In this document: positions 43,214-55,660 of the stretch, piece by piece
How positions within the stretch are numbered: the first letter of the stretch is position 1
Layout of the letters: every line of letters starts with the position of its first letter
Source: Liolophura sinensis
Taxonomy: Eukaryota > Mollusca > Polyplacophora > Chitonida > Chitonidae
Length of the DNA stretch: 64,000 nt
Direction of reading: 5' to 3'
NCBI RefSeq assembly: GCF_032854445.1
Contig: NC_088297.1
Span: 10,378,163-10,442,162, forward strand
Notes under the pieces: generated by a model
What the model was told of the DNA's origin: nothing
Seen by the model: only the letters and a program-made list of their open reading frames with translations
Databases searched by the model: none
Made by a program: the position numbers and the translations under genes

Positions 43214-43261
43214 TGGGCGTTTGAAAACAGTCTCACGAAAGTTGTTTAGAAGCGACAAACC

Positions 43262-43309
43262 ATGGGCAAAGATGACGAACTGAGCGTTTGTGAAGTTAGT
43301 GAAGAAAAG
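43262..43309 (+). CDS. candidate short first coding exon
   Basis: An ATG in strong Kozak-like context opens 16 charged codons (MGKDDELSVCEVSEEK), ending GAAAAG|GTGGGC, a usable but weak donor in phase 0. Support is the upstream TATA box only. No matching downstream exon was identified, so this may be chance. Confidence 0.25.
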
Positions 43310-44420
43310 GTGGGCCGGGGGAGTGGGGGTAGTTTTGCTTCTAGAACACAGGGAGACGGGAAATCGGTAAATTAATGTCAGGAAAAATTGCTTAATATTT
43401 TTGACAAGTCATGTGATACAGAAAGGCTTTTATTACCTTTAGCTACAAAAGAATTCGGTCGGAAAATTTCCCTATTGCTGGTATCTTTTTTCGGTCATCA
43501 GTGTTGTGACCCGAAACTGTTTAATCAGCATTCATCAATTTAATTATTTTAGGCTTTGGTTAGAATCATGATGTGTATACTTTAGATAAAGGGAATGCAT
43601 ATGTATAAAGTACTATTAGAAACAAAGACTGGAACAGAGTTTGTGTGTGTGTGCGCGCGCGTGCCTTTGTGTGTGTATGTGTGTTTTGACTTTCATGTCT
43701 CATCACCTTTATCCCATTGACCTCAGATTTCGGTACAAAATTTGCTACTGGTGGCCGTGATGTGAAGCGAACGAGAAGAGGTGTGAATTGTCAAAATTAC
43801 ATCGGTTGGATTGGCCAGTTTCCGGGCTTCACAAAAAGTATAACTTTATCAGTCTACAATGAAGTTTAATGCCTTCAGAATATACTTGAATTAATACTTT
43901 GCACACACACGAAAAGGTTGAAGAATTACAGTAACACAGCGGTTACTGACAACGCCTCCGCATCCCTCAGATGGGCATTAAGTAGCCAGTTTCGTTCATA
44001 AGCTGCCTGCCTTCGTCTAGTGTATCTGATCTACATTTACTTGCCGCCGGTTGATATTAAAAGGGGACTGTGGCATCGAGTGACCTCTCTTGTTTGATGA
44101 ATTATAATGGATGAGTGGTTTGCAAGAGCGGGAACGCTTGCTCTTCTTGCCGCCCGACTCCCATCTGTCTTCCGAGCAGGCTAGTGTTCCATTTATCCAC
44201 AGATCCGAGAGCCTACTAAACCGAGTTATGTCAACAACGCCGCGGTACATGGAATAATAAGAATCGACGTTTAAAGAAAATGTCTCCGGATTAGATTATC
44301 CTTGTTAATGATTCGATATTCGCTTTGCAGGGTAGCCAAACAAATGAGCATGAAATATGAATGACAAGTTAGCTATAGAAATCAACAGTTATTTCCATCG
44401 CACGTATACACGGCATTCTC
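43310..44420. other. no recognised gene; GT/GC microsatellite
   Basis: 43641-43685 is a mixed (tg)n(cg)n tract. 43735-43870 has an open plus-strand frame (KFATGGRDVKRTRRG) after a pyrimidine-rich AG, but its phase does not fit the candidate exon and it may be an interspersed repeat. Nothing else seen. Confidence 0.35.
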
Positions 44421-45270
44421 AAACGTGGCTTAGCAGTCACTCCTGTTATGGACGTTCCAGGTCAATAATTCCAAGATAGATTTCCAAAACAAACGTTCAA
44501 CACAAACCACCAAAGAACTAAGACAGTATATTAAATAAGAAATTAGAACGGATTCACGGAAAGAGAAGTAATAAACAGTTTTCATTGATGATGATGGACA
44601 AGCGAATGCTCTATAGGTGAAGGGGCCTCCGTGGCTCAGTTGGTTAGCACGCTAGCGCAGTGTAATGACCCAGGAGTCTCTCACCAATGCAGTCGCTCTG
44701 AGTTCAAGTCCAACTCATGCTGGACTTGAACGTGGGAAGGTTTGTTGGCAACCTGCGGATGGTCGTGGGTTTCCCCCCGGGCTCTGCCCGGTTTCCTCCC
44801 ACCATAATGCTGGCCGCCGTTGTATAAGTGAAATATTCTTGAGTACGGCGTAAAACACCAATCAAACAAATAAATAAACCTATAGGTGAATGAATTAAAC
44901 CAGTATCAAATCGCCTATACCAGCCGACCACAAAATGGGTATTCCAACTCAAGAATTCCACGACAGGTTTCCAAACTAGCTTTCAACGCAAACCACCAAG
45001 GAACAATTAAAATGCATTAAGTAAGAAATCAGGGCGGATTCATGCAAATAGAAACAGTAAACAACTTTCAATGATTGATGGAAAAGCGCTTGCTCCAGGT
45101 GAATGAAATAAATCAGTCTCCAAATCGTCTCCAAATACCAAAACGGACGCTCTCTGTCAATCATTTCAAAAACCAATTTGCAAAACAAACGTTCAACAAA
45201 AGAACTAAGAAATTAATAATGAAAAGACGAATGTTTTAGGTGAACGAATTAAATCAGTCTCCAGATCGTG
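44420..45270. repeat. three degenerate ~230-bp direct repeats, SINE-interrupted
   Basis: The order caaaacaaacgttcaacaca, ccaccaaagaactaag, tcaatgattgatgg and aatcagtctccaaatcg recurs at about 44440-44615, 44950-45110 and 45150-45260. Related pieces occur at 7350-7430 and 53850-53890. An S1 SINE sits inside the first unit. Confidence 0.6.
44622..44879 (+). mobile_element. full-length tRNA-derived SINE, family S1 reference copy
   Basis: Perfect 11-bp duplications ctataggtgaa at 44611-44621 and 44880-44890. Head ggggcctccgtggctcagtt with box A TGGCTCAGTTGG and box B gagttcaagtcc; body caacctgcggatggtcgtgg and ggtttcctcccaccataatg; 3' end gagtacggcgtaaaacacca with an aaacaaataaataaa tail. Confidence 0.95.
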
Positions 45271-46210
45271 TACTCTATGAAAACCTAGAACTCGTAACCT
45301 AAAAAGGCCGCCATGCATGGCAAACTGATCTTGTCATCGGTAATTGAATTAGTCGGCCGTAGTTCTCGGGAGTATCATAAGCTTCCTATCTGAATCGTTC
45401 GCCAAATTTACAAATTTACAAAAAGAATCAGTTAGCATGATTCGCCCCGGAATACTGTATCAGCTTGGCGTTTCAATCTCTGCAAACTGTTACATATGAA
45501 ACATGATACACCAAAGCATATTGGCTCTTCTGATAAGAGATTCCCTACAGGCGACAACCTGAGTCTACACACAGAGATTACTTATTAAACGGGAACATGG
45601 CTGCGAGCACCTACTCGAAACCAGCATATGCATTGTGACTTGCTGATATACAACAGGACATGCCGAATCGCAGGTGATTTGATAGATTCCGATACAAATC
45701 CACAGAATGCTGACAAACAATGAGAATAGCATAAATGGACATGAATATCAGGACGAAGAGTTAAATGAATAAATCAAATGAGTGTTTAGGCGTAATAACG
45801 CCAGAGTGGCAGTAAAACCATATCGTGCCGAGAACATACATGTTGGAAGCCTGCAGGAAATAGTAATACAGGCATGGTTTTGGAAATAAGAATAAAAACA
45901 TCCAAAATGAAAACAGAAAGAGTATAATATAAAACACTGCTATGGGTAATTGGTCTCACGTGTTACTGATGAACATCGAATTCTGGTCAGTTTATTCCGG
46001 TCAGGGTTTTATTCTGACTTCCCATGTATATGTAGAAAACGTTGCAACGCCCCCAACCCACATGCATCACTGAAGAGAGGCGCTTTTAAAACCAGTTAAC
46101 ACTCAATCACAACTGATCTACATCTAACTACGACATCTGTGATTCATGAAAATCATGATTATTTTTCGGTCGCAGTCATTCTTGAGTAATCGTAACGGAG
46201 CCTTTAAAGA
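45271..46210. other. no gene; family D fragment
   Basis: 45945-46035 resembles family D (gtctcacgtgttactgatga and tcagggttttattctgactt). Otherwise unique. Confidence 0.45.
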
Positions 46211-46217
46211 TTTATAC

Positions 46218-46356
46218 AATCGATTCTGACTGGCTGATGTGAGAGAAAGGCAAGTCCAGGTCATGCTTGACCTAAGCTGAATTTTAGGCATGGCACATTT
46301 GTTCAAGCGTGACCAGGCCTACAGCGATTGACCACTGTCGGCCAATCAGCGTAAGA
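46218..46356 (-). mobile_element. MITE-like element A, copy 4
   Basis: Starts caatcgattctgactggctg and ends cggccaatcagcgt, with the interior ttgttcaagcgtgacc. Same orientation as copy 1. Confidence 0.72.
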
Positions 46357-47179
46357 AACCAAAAACAGTCAAACTTCCAGATCTTGCATTATATATTTAT
46401 CAACATATAAGGTTCTATTTGTAGCTTTATTTACTGTAGCTTTAACCTCCTTGTCAACGGCTATGTTTACGGGGATACTAATATGACTGGGAACACGTAG
46501 GCCTACTTATCGTAAGATAACCCACAGTGAGAACTCTGGACTTGCGTACTACATCATGACACTGCGAGCATTTTTGTGACTGCTGCGTAAAGTAAGCTAT
46601 TATTTTCATCGACCACTTGATTTCCTACATCTCACATAATATCGCGAATTTGTATTCGCCGATACTTCCTCAATAGTTTTTAAGCTCATCCAGCGAAAAA
46701 AATCTCCCTTACGAGCCTCGTTGTTATACAGGGTGAATTGACGACAGATTCTCAACCGTCACCACGAAACATTGTCGCAGCATGTAGTCCTGTGTCACAT
46801 TACTGCTAGTCCATGCTGCTAATAGGAAGTGATCGATGAGGAATGATATTGCTGCCAGTATGCGTAGAAATAGCTACCAATGATCGCCGTGAAAAATGCT
46901 ACGATAAGATGCGTATCCATGATATATCGGCCCACGATTGGGTTTAAAGATCATCTCGTATGATCGCTACGATAGCAACAATAAACGCACCAGGTTATTG
47001 GCCACATATCCGCGGGTTAATTCTGAATGACTGTCTAATGTAAACGATAAACATCAACCTTTTCGTGTCAGTCCTTGTATGTTCTTGCAACAGATATAGA
47101 CACATTAATCGCATGGCTAGTCCTCGTCATGTCACTAAAACAACATTTTTAGCATTCATGTAGCATTCATGTTACATTA
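46357..47179. other. unique sequence, nothing recognised
   Basis: No exon, SINE or tandem repeat noticed. Confidence 0.4.
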
Positions 47180-47575
47180 TTCTACTCTCTATGTTTCCTG
47201 CATAAACCAGGATGCTGAGCATCCCCGGGGCATGGTTCCTTTTAATGTCATTTTTAGAAAATAAAATGTTATGACAACAGATCATTTCGCATGATTCTAG
47301 TCCAGTAACGTTTAATAAATTGCAAATTTGCAAATCATTCAAAATTGTTTTACCTAATTCTGGTTGAGTCATGGTGCTATGGGCATGTAGTGTATCTGCT
47401 GTGTAAGCATTTACATGAAGAGTTAGAAAGAATCAACGAGTACGGCTTAACGCCACCTTGATCAGTTAGAGTTAACTCCCGAGGTAAAGTGACAAGAGGG
47501 CAGATTTCATCGGTTACGTGTGACGATTTGCCAGCTATCACACTGTCGTCGTTGCTATTGTTTGGAGTATTTTAT
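47180..47575 (-). repeat. interspersed repeat family D, longest copy
   Basis: From cctgcataaaccaggatgct to cagctatcacactgtcgtcg, with ttacctaattctggttgagt and tcggttacgtgtgacgattt. Collinear with 9200-9600 over most of its length, so the element is near 400 bp. Confidence 0.68.
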
Positions 47576-50337
47576 ATAACCTGAAAAAATCATCCCCTCT
47601 TTTCCCACTGACATACGAAATTGGACCCGACAAAAACGGCAATAAAGAGAGAACAGAAGAGAATGCTAACTCTCGTTACTCTTTCATACACCCCTGCACA
47701 GATGTAGGATCTTCCGGAAATAAGGCGTCAAGCTTCGGCGGACATTTTTATTCACAAAAAAGCAACGATACCATGCGTCAAGTAAAGGGTTTTGCTACAT
47801 GATCATAAAAGTAATATTTCAAAAGAACTCATCGTCACGAAATAAAATGGCGGATTTAAAGCCAGTCCGGTTTTCAATATCTTTCAAAAATGCAATACGC
47901 TTGATCTAAAGGAATGGTTGACTGAAGGCCAGTCAGAACTCCTTGAAAACTGGAATACACTCGATCTGCACGTGATTTCTGAAATATCATAGCGCTTATC
48001 GAATACTTGATTATTCCACTGGCTAACTGACACATCAATCATACTTTAAGGGACGCCTATTTCAAGATTCGTCATTTACGGATGCTGTTGAATTTAATCT
48101 CATAATCGACACTTCATTTGAAATCACATAAGGGACTAACTATAAATCATTTGTGCGGTGACATAAGTAGGCCTATGTCTCACGCACGATATGCTTTATG
48201 AGTTTTAAAATGGACCAACAAAAATGTTGGTTACATCGTAGTAGAGATTTTTACAGCCAAAATATAAACTGCTTAATTATAAGTTTTCATGGAAAGGCTA
48301 AAATTAAATTCCAGAAAGATCCAGGTATTGACCTGTTAACACGGTTTTCTTTTAACTCCTTAATCCAGGTTGACACATGTTCGATTTTGTCAATGTATTT
48401 TTTTCTAACGTCCTTGGGTCTTTTTCTTTCTTTTTTTTTGTGGGTTTGGTGAAAATAAGACATTTTGCTGCCGATACACGTATGTCTGATACAAGACGCT
48501 GAAACAGCTTCAATAGAAAGTAGCGGAACGAAACACCAAAGAAATCGTCATTGTTACACTGTCTCAAATTAGGCAAGGGTCCACAGGTTTGTCTCACAAA
48601 ATTTTCTGTTCTTGAACCCCCTCCCATTTGAATCCCACAATGCATTGCGAATTTAGGCAGATATATCGTCCCGCTGCATCTCCTATTGTTCTTCACACAA
48701 AATCTGCGGGTCAAATTAAAGTTCGCATGGGAAACCCATCATCGTTCATTCGTTACGCGTCTGTGATTTTCCTTAACATGAAATTAAGGCAAACATGATA
48801 CAAAATTATTGTCATATGTTATCTGGCACGCACGATTTCCCGGATTTATCTGCGATTAGGAAAGAGACACGCGATAAGTTTAGTATAGACACCATCGATA
48901 ATCTACCGTAAACATCCTAATTTTACACATCCCCAATCTAATAATTCCACCAATGTTCATAAATTATAAGAAAATTCGTGAATATGGTGCTGAACTGCAA
49001 TAAAATCAGTAATATAAATAAATAATGAAATATTATCTTGCAGACAAAGAAATACTTCGTCCTCCCTGAAAAATCGCATCAATATTTCTATTGTCCTTAA
49101 CTGTAAGTCTGTGCCCTTAAGATCCGCCCTGCAGTTCGAACGATATGCTATTAGGTTGCAGCTAACTATGGAATGAATTATGTAAGCATGTAATTCCTGG
49201 GTGGCATATTAGCTCATTTCCATAAAACGCCGTTGCGTTGTCGGACATGCTCATGCGCATATCTAATAGATTCAGTCAACACACTCGTCTCGTGAAAGCG
49301 CGAGAGTAGATTCAATATCTCGGTCAATGAAATTGGCGTTAAAAAATAATCAGTCAATCGATCAATGAAACCGGCTCCGTCTGCAAACTAGTTTACCTGA
49401 AAGGTCAGTGACCCCCGCCCGTAGTAACGCGTGTCTTTTCCCTCGTACAACTCATTAAACCACCCATTAGCTGAGCTCGTCAATGAGCTGCTTACAATGG
49501 GGCTCACATGGCTGTTTGTTTTCACAGTACATTAGCACTGTGCTTCACTAAAGCGGTGGGGGTCACGTGACGCCAGTCCACACTGCCACGAGATCTCTGG
49601 AGAACTAACGGTAAATACAAAGGCCGACGGGAAAATCGGAAAGCGCATCCGTACATTTAGGATACATAACAGGAATCATTCATAAATAAAATAAAAGTAA
49701 TAAAATGTTACCTCTAGCTTAGATAGGAAACTCATATCTATTTCATTCTCTTAAACATTCGTATTCTCTTTCCTTGTACAAATTCGTGCTTTCAAAATTC
49801 GTCCTTTCCGCAGACGATCCCCTTTTGTGATAGTATTAAAGACAAAGAAAACACTAAAATGAAATATATATCAGATGAAAGACCATTAAACATTATTCAT
49901 GAAAATAGTTCGATGTAATTTTTGTAAAAATCTTTTCAACCGAGTGAAATGGTTTTAAAACATCAGATTTTACGGTGGTCTACAGTGGCCCAGAACGTAT
50001 CAATGACGTCACATGCATATTTTTTTCTTGAAATGGTTTATTTCAAAATTCGTTGGCCTAATGCATTTATGGACCTATATGCATTTAGAATGGTGCAATC
50101 TAGCAGTCACAAAAAGTGAAAAAAAAACCAAAAAAAAAAAAAAAAAAAAACCCTGATGTGACGTCACTGGTCCCAAAATGGACAGTAAAAGCCATCGTAT
50201 AATCCAAAGTTTCACATGCATTTCACTGGCTTGAAAAATTCTTAAAAAAAATCAATGCAACTATTTTTGTGGACAGTGCTTAATGGCCTTTCATCTGGCA
50301 TATTCTTCAAGTTAGTGTTGTCTTTACCTTTAAGTAG
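47576..50337. other. 2.8 kb without recognised gene
   Basis: AT-rich; poly-A run at 50118-50149. Open frames of at most 120 codons without motifs. If the distal transmembrane exons are real this is intronic. Confidence 0.4.
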
Positions 50338-50338
50338 A

Positions 50339-50703
50339 GTGAGTGAGTGAGTGCTTGGGGTTTAACGTCGTACTCAACAATTTTTCAGTCATATGACGAC
50401 GAAGGAATCATTAGGGTGCATGTACGTGTAATGTGCCTCCTTGTTGCAGGACGGATTTCGACCGCTCTTTTATTTAGTGCTGCTTCACTGAGACGACTTA
50501 CCGAAGGCAAGTAAGCCGCCCCACCCGAGCCATTATACTGATACGGGTCAACCAGTCGTGCACTATCCCCTTCATGCTGAACGCCAAGCGAGGAAGGTAC
50601 AACTTCCTCTTTTTAAGTTTTAGGTGTGACTCGATCAAGGATTGATCCTGGATCTACCGGTCCCGAAGCGGACGCTCTACCAACTGTGCTATCCGGGCCG
50701 GTC
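50339..50703 (-). mobile_element. full-length tRNA-derived SINE, family S2, young
   Basis: Reverse-oriented twin of the 20091 element. Perfect 14-bp duplications tacctttaagtaga at 50325-50338 and 50704-50717. Head at the right end (accaactgtgctatccgggc), tail at the left (gagtgagtgagtgcttgggg). Confidence 0.95.
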
Positions 50704-50794
50704 TACCTTTAAGTAGATACTGAACATGGACGACTTTAATTCGAAGCTACAAACTGTGTGTTATGTAAGAAATCACCAAAAATTACAAGATTAC

Positions 50795-50925
50795 CTTTTC
50801 GAACCGTCAATCAAGTACACACATTTGACCAGTCATAATCAATATTGTTGCAAGTAGGTCAACCGGATATCCCACACGTTGGTTTATAAATGTTCAATTG
50901 TTCTGTGACGTCATGACGTCACGAT
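50795..50925. repeat. interspersed repeat E, copy 2
   Basis: ccgtcaatcaagtacacaca, caagtaggtcaaccggatat and cccacac match 10263-10395. Confidence 0.6.
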
Positions 50926-51211
50926 GGATTTCACCGGGAATGGAATGAAAAGCAACGTTGTCACGTGAAGGAGTGGTAGGACATTAGATGTAGTGGATCC
51001 ATCCATTAAGTCGACAACTGTTCTTCCAACATTATGTTATGCCGACTACAAAATGGCTGTAGTTTTCTTGATGAATTGATGAATTGAATATCTACTGATG
51101 TAGACTTTTTTGTCTACTAGAGCACGATTGTAAACAATAGGGGAGTATCAAGTTCAACCTTTTTTGTCACTAAAGGTAAAAATAGTCCGTCTGTGTCATG
51201 TGACTCGTCAA

Positions 51212-52742
51212 ATAAACTACCAGGCAAAAGAAAGGTTTCACCGTATTTTTTGTCATAAAAAAAGTAAAAGCGCGGTTCCGGGTTTGATTCTAAGCAGGAC
51301 TTAATGTATGACTGCATCGTTTCCTCTACCAGAACGCATCGTCACGAACGCAGCAATTGGAATTGTGAAATTGCGACCACATGCAAAACGTCCTTTTGAG
51401 GCATGGCTCGTGATGCACGTGCGGTAATGGTGCATAAATACTCTTGCTCGAAAGAGCAGACATTCAGTGACCGAAAAAACACAAACAGTATGCCAAGACA
51501 ACGCAAGCGCAACGAGACCAGGCCATCGGTATGTCCACCATGGGAGTCTCGCAACGTCACATTGCAAGAATGTTCAACTGCAGCCAAACCACCATCAGGA
51601 GGTTGTTCATACGCTATCAGCAGACAGGCCAGACCCAAGACAGACCAAGATCAGGAAGACCGAGGGTAACAACTGCGGCTGAAGATCGCTACATCCGGCA
51701 GATCCACCTCCGAAACCAATTCGTCACGGCGACGTCAACAGCGGCGACGGCACTAGGCCATGTCATCAGCCCCAGGACAACACTTCGTCGTCTTCGTTCA
51801 GCTGGTTTACGACTTTACCGCCCCTTCCGTGGGATGGACTTGACCCTTTTACACCGTCAACGCAGATTGCGATGGGCACGTATTGTACGTCGATGGCAGC
51901 GACGTGACTGGGCGAGAGTGCTGTTTACACACGAGAGCAGGTTCTGTCTATTCAGGAACTATGGCAGAGCGTCTCGCGCCAAACTGCGTAAGAGACGTTT
52001 ATCCGTTTGGAGGCGGAGGAGTCATGGTTTGGGGAGGGATTTGTGACCAAATGAAGACGCAGCTGGTTATTGTGCAAAGTAATTGGACTGGCCAGCGATA
52101 CGTTGATGAGGTACTGAGACCTGTCGTCGTTCCTTTCCTCCAACGACAGCCAAGAGGATCGATCTTGCAACACGACAACGCAAGACCTCACACTGCTCGC
52201 ATTGTTACAGACTACCTCGAGACCGCAAACGTCATCGTGTTGCCCTGGCCAGCCAACTCAACAGACATGAACCCCATTGAGCATCTCTGGGATCACCTTG
52301 ACCGCCGTTTGAGACAGCTGGTGCCTCCTCCAACTAACCAACAGGAACTTGAGCAAGCTCTGTTAAACCTATGGAACGTTATCCCAGTTGACGTCATCCG
52401 GCGACTGAAGATGTCAATGCGGAGGCGTGTGCTTGCTTGCATTGATACCCAGGGTGGCCACACTCGCTACTGATGACTGTAGTCCTTCATTTCTGTGGAT
52501 ACTGTGACTTTACATGCACTTGCCAGTTAACTTTACATATGTGTATTTTTTTCTTCTGACCCCTTGTCTCTTTAATTGTGTTTTGTGGCAAATTGAATGC
52601 CAATATTTTAAAGCCTTTTTGAGAGAATATTTCACAATGATTTCTGTTTATAAACCAATCATCTTAATTGTTATGTCTGTCTTTGTTTTTGTTTTATGGG
52701 CTCAAGAAGTGGGTGAAACCTTTCTTTTGCCTGGTAGTTTAT
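51212..52742 (+). mobile_element. Tc1/mariner-like DNA transposon with 31-bp inverted repeats
   Basis: Perfect terminal inverted repeats at 51212-51242 and 52712-52742 (core AAACTACCAGGCAAAAGAAA), with TA dinucleotides at both outer edges consistent with TA insertion. Total about 1.53 kb, usual for the superfamily, with one transposase pseudogene inside. The intact ends mean it could be mobilised in trans; that is inference. Confidence 0.95.
51490..52473 (+). pseudogene. Tc1-like transposase, inactivated
   Basis: Cut-and-paste transposase of the DDE superfamily, about 328 codons, close to the usual 340. N-terminal helix-turn-helix (GVSQRHIARMFNCSQTTIRR) and a GRPR-type linker (RSGRPR) are visible. 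The second catalytic Asp is in QHDNARPH and the terminal acidic residue in NPIEHLWD (D34E-like). Three lesions: a one-base loss near 51513-51516, a deletion with frame change near 51955-51975 (after FRNYG, before ERLAPNCV), and His at codon 51930-51932 where the family has the first catalytic Asp (FTHESRF in place of FTDESRF). The last alone should abolish catalysis. No other gene is carried. Confidence 0.93.
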
Positions 52743-52751
52743 ATTAGGTAT

Positions 52752-53010
52752 CATTTGTTGACATTAATTTATCGGTCAGCTGACTTGTCATTTTCTAAAC
52801 ACACCACTGATACTGCTGTTCTTCAGGAACTTTTTAAAGTCTCAGTTACTCAGTTCTCCCTATTGTTCTTTTATTCTACATAACTTTTCGGAAACCTTTT
52901 AAGGTGTCCATGTTATAATAAATGTCACCTACTATACAGGTCACCTGATACAGTAGGACGTTTTTTACCTTTAGCAATAAAAGAGTGCGAACTCGAAAAC
53001 CCTATGTGAA
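52752..53010 (+). repeat. interspersed repeat C, copy
   Basis: gacattaatttatcggtcag, acttttcggaaacc, cagtaggacgttttttacct and agcaataaaagagtgcgaac correspond to 22010-22310. It begins ten bases after the Tc1 element. Confidence 0.58.
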
Positions 53011-53029
53011 ACCTTGAAGTACTCGCTGG

Positions 53030-53150
53030 CTCATTGGTGTAACGCGTCGCGCTCAATGACACCATCAAGGTAGTTACGATCACTATCGACTGCTTATTGT
53101 CACAAGATTACAGAGGCTGGGACTGAGCCTTGGACCTCGTGTGTTTTAAA
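53030..53150 (+). mobile_element. possible tRNA-like SINE head
   Basis: ctggctcattggtgtaacgc resembles a box A with a D-arm; no clear B box (tgagccttggacctcg is degenerate). Weak. Confidence 0.3.
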
Positions 53151-54945
53151 ATTAGAACCGCAAGAACCTCAACCGCATGTCTTCGGAGCCGCACCAGTTA
53201 TAAAGCTTGAAAGAGGTAATCATGTAGAACTTATTTCTAATCTACTGAGAGGAACAAATATGTTCGTACATAAATGCATCCAAATGCTTAAGCCCTTTTT
53301 CATCTGAAAAAACAATGGTTACCTATTATTATCTCTGGCAAAACATCCAAAATTAGTGGACCATGTAACCAGCTGTTGCAGTTTAAGTTATGTTTATAAA
53401 CAAAAATGTTGTGCAGGAACGAAGTTAATCAATTCAACGTGTAAAATAGTAATAACACATTGGCTAAGCACTGAACCCTGCTGCAGACGTGTACAAGGCA
53501 AACGACACTGCCGACCATTGTAAACACTTCAAAGTGTAAAACACTCTGGAAAATATGTTGTTTAAAAAAATAAATGATAATTTGACAGTAAAACTATCCA
53601 AACAAAACTTGCATACTTTGTTGACTTCTTCTAACATACTGTTACCAGTAGTTTCCTGTGTGTTCAGATCTGACTTTGCTGTGTCCATTGTCAACGAAAT
53701 AAACTCTAGATACTCTCACGAAACCACAAAGAATGATATCAGAGCTTTATTAATATGTTTTGATGACGTACGTCAATTTTCCTATTAAACCAACGCATCA
53801 TAGCAGACATTCGCGTATAAATCGTAAAATACAATGAACGTTCCATTACGACCAATTTCCAAAACAACTTTCAACACAAAGCACCAAAAATTGAGAAAAT
53901 ATAATAAGTATGGAATTAGGAGAGACTAGTGTAGATAACAAAGCTTCCCTGCTTTCATATCCAGCCAAGGGCCTGTTTCACAGAGCTGTCCCATCTCTGC
54001 GTCAGGCGCATTTCAATAGTCACAAATCCACTGACTATTTGTTGTCATATGAGTTACAGCAGGTGCAAATCGCGACTCTTTCCTGAAACGGTTACCAGGT
54101 GTAGGAACTATTTTTTTTAAATAAAGGGTTTGTTTTAAATAAACATAACATAACTTTCAATGAAACATTGACCTCATTTGGAATAATCTTGCATACTACC
54201 TTCAAAAAAAAAGTTACCATATTCCCCCCCCCCTCCACTTTTGGGGGGGAAATGAGAAGTTGTGAAAAAAGTTCAGATTTATTATTTTGTTCAGAAATGG
54301 TATATTTTTATTTCAAAGTTAGGCACTATGGTTATGTCAAAACTGGATGATTTTTATTTCAAAATTGGAATTAAAAAAAAGCTGCTGTTCCCAGGCAATC
54401 AGGTTTAGACATGTCTATTGCCCCTAAGTTCAAGGTTATACAAATACCTTTTTCTCTGTGCGGTGTACAACAGTAGCGTAAATGCGCCTTTCATGAACGC
54501 TGCCCCCCAAGGGAATGTTACATACATATTATTCCCTGTCCTTATTTCCCTTGAGCCCAGGTGACAAATTAAACGCGTACAAACTGAGCAGGATCTTACG
54601 AAATTCGTATACAGCCTCACAAACCTGGATCTTTGGAAGACTTCACACCGACTGTAAGCACATTGCCATGACGAGCAGCCAAATACAACATCTGCATGGC
54701 ATGATTAGTTTGGTTTAATTATCTCTAATACCTGTCACTGCTGTGTGACTGATTATGTTTGCAAATATGGACTAAACATATACTGTTCCACCTTTGTTCA
54801 GCGCCGTTAGTAGGACACAAGCAAGTGTAACTTGTAGCAACCAAATTTCACTGTACACATCAAAGAATAACGGTTATAGCACAGATACTAGTAAATATCG
54901 CTGTACTTAGTCATGTTTTATAGTTCAGGCAAATGTGACTGTACT
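53151..54945. other. no recognised gene
   Basis: A C-run/G-run pair at 54224-54249 (cccccccccctccacttttg, then ggggggg) could fold back. Short open frames only. Confidence 0.4.
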
Positions 54946-54949
54946 CGTT

Positions 54950-55660
54950 CCTGTATTATGGTTATGGAAAAGACAAATGTCACTGTATAAATCAGCCATG
55001 ACTAACACTTATGGAAAAGGCAAATGTCACTTTACTCAGCCATGACTAGCAGTTATGGAATAGAAAAAGGTCACCGTATACCCAGTCATGACTAACACTT
55101 ATGAAAAAGGCAAATGTCACTGTGCACAGCAAGCTATTATAGCTATGGAAGAGATAAATGTCACTGCACTCAAGTATGACTAAAATTTACGGAAAGACAA
55201 ATGTCACTGTACTTAGCTATCACTACGAGTTATGGAAGAGGCAAATGTAACTGTATTCAGCTATAATTAACATTTCTGGAAAAAAATGTCCCTGTACTCA
55301 GCTATAACTAGCCTTTATGGAAAAGACAAATGTGACTCTACTCTGCTATAACTAACATTTATGGAAAAGACCAAATGTCACTGTACTCAGCTATGAATAC
55401 CATTTATGGAAAAAAAAATGTCCCTGTACTCAGCTATTACTAACATTTATGGAAAAGACAAATATCACTGTACTTAGCTATATCTAACATTTATGGAAAA
55501 GACAAATGTCACTGTACTCAACTATGACTAACATTTATGGAAAAAATACCCCTATACTCAGCTATGACTAACATTTATGGAAAGACAAATGTCCCTGCAC
55601 TCAACCACGACTAACATTTATGGAAAAGACAAATATCACTGTACTCAAACAAGCAAATGT
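54950..55660. repeat. ~44-bp tandem array
   Basis: About 16 diverged copies of acaaatgtcactgtactcag plus ctatgactaacatttatgga. A-run length varies between copies (ggaaaagac to ggaaaaaaaa). Confidence 0.9.

Noticed and set aside
43735-43870. Second plus-strand exon (FGTKFATGGRDVKRTRRG)
   Set aside because: Good pyrimidine tract before the AG, but the phase does not fit the 43262 exon and the reading gives a stop; it may be part of an interspersed repeat.
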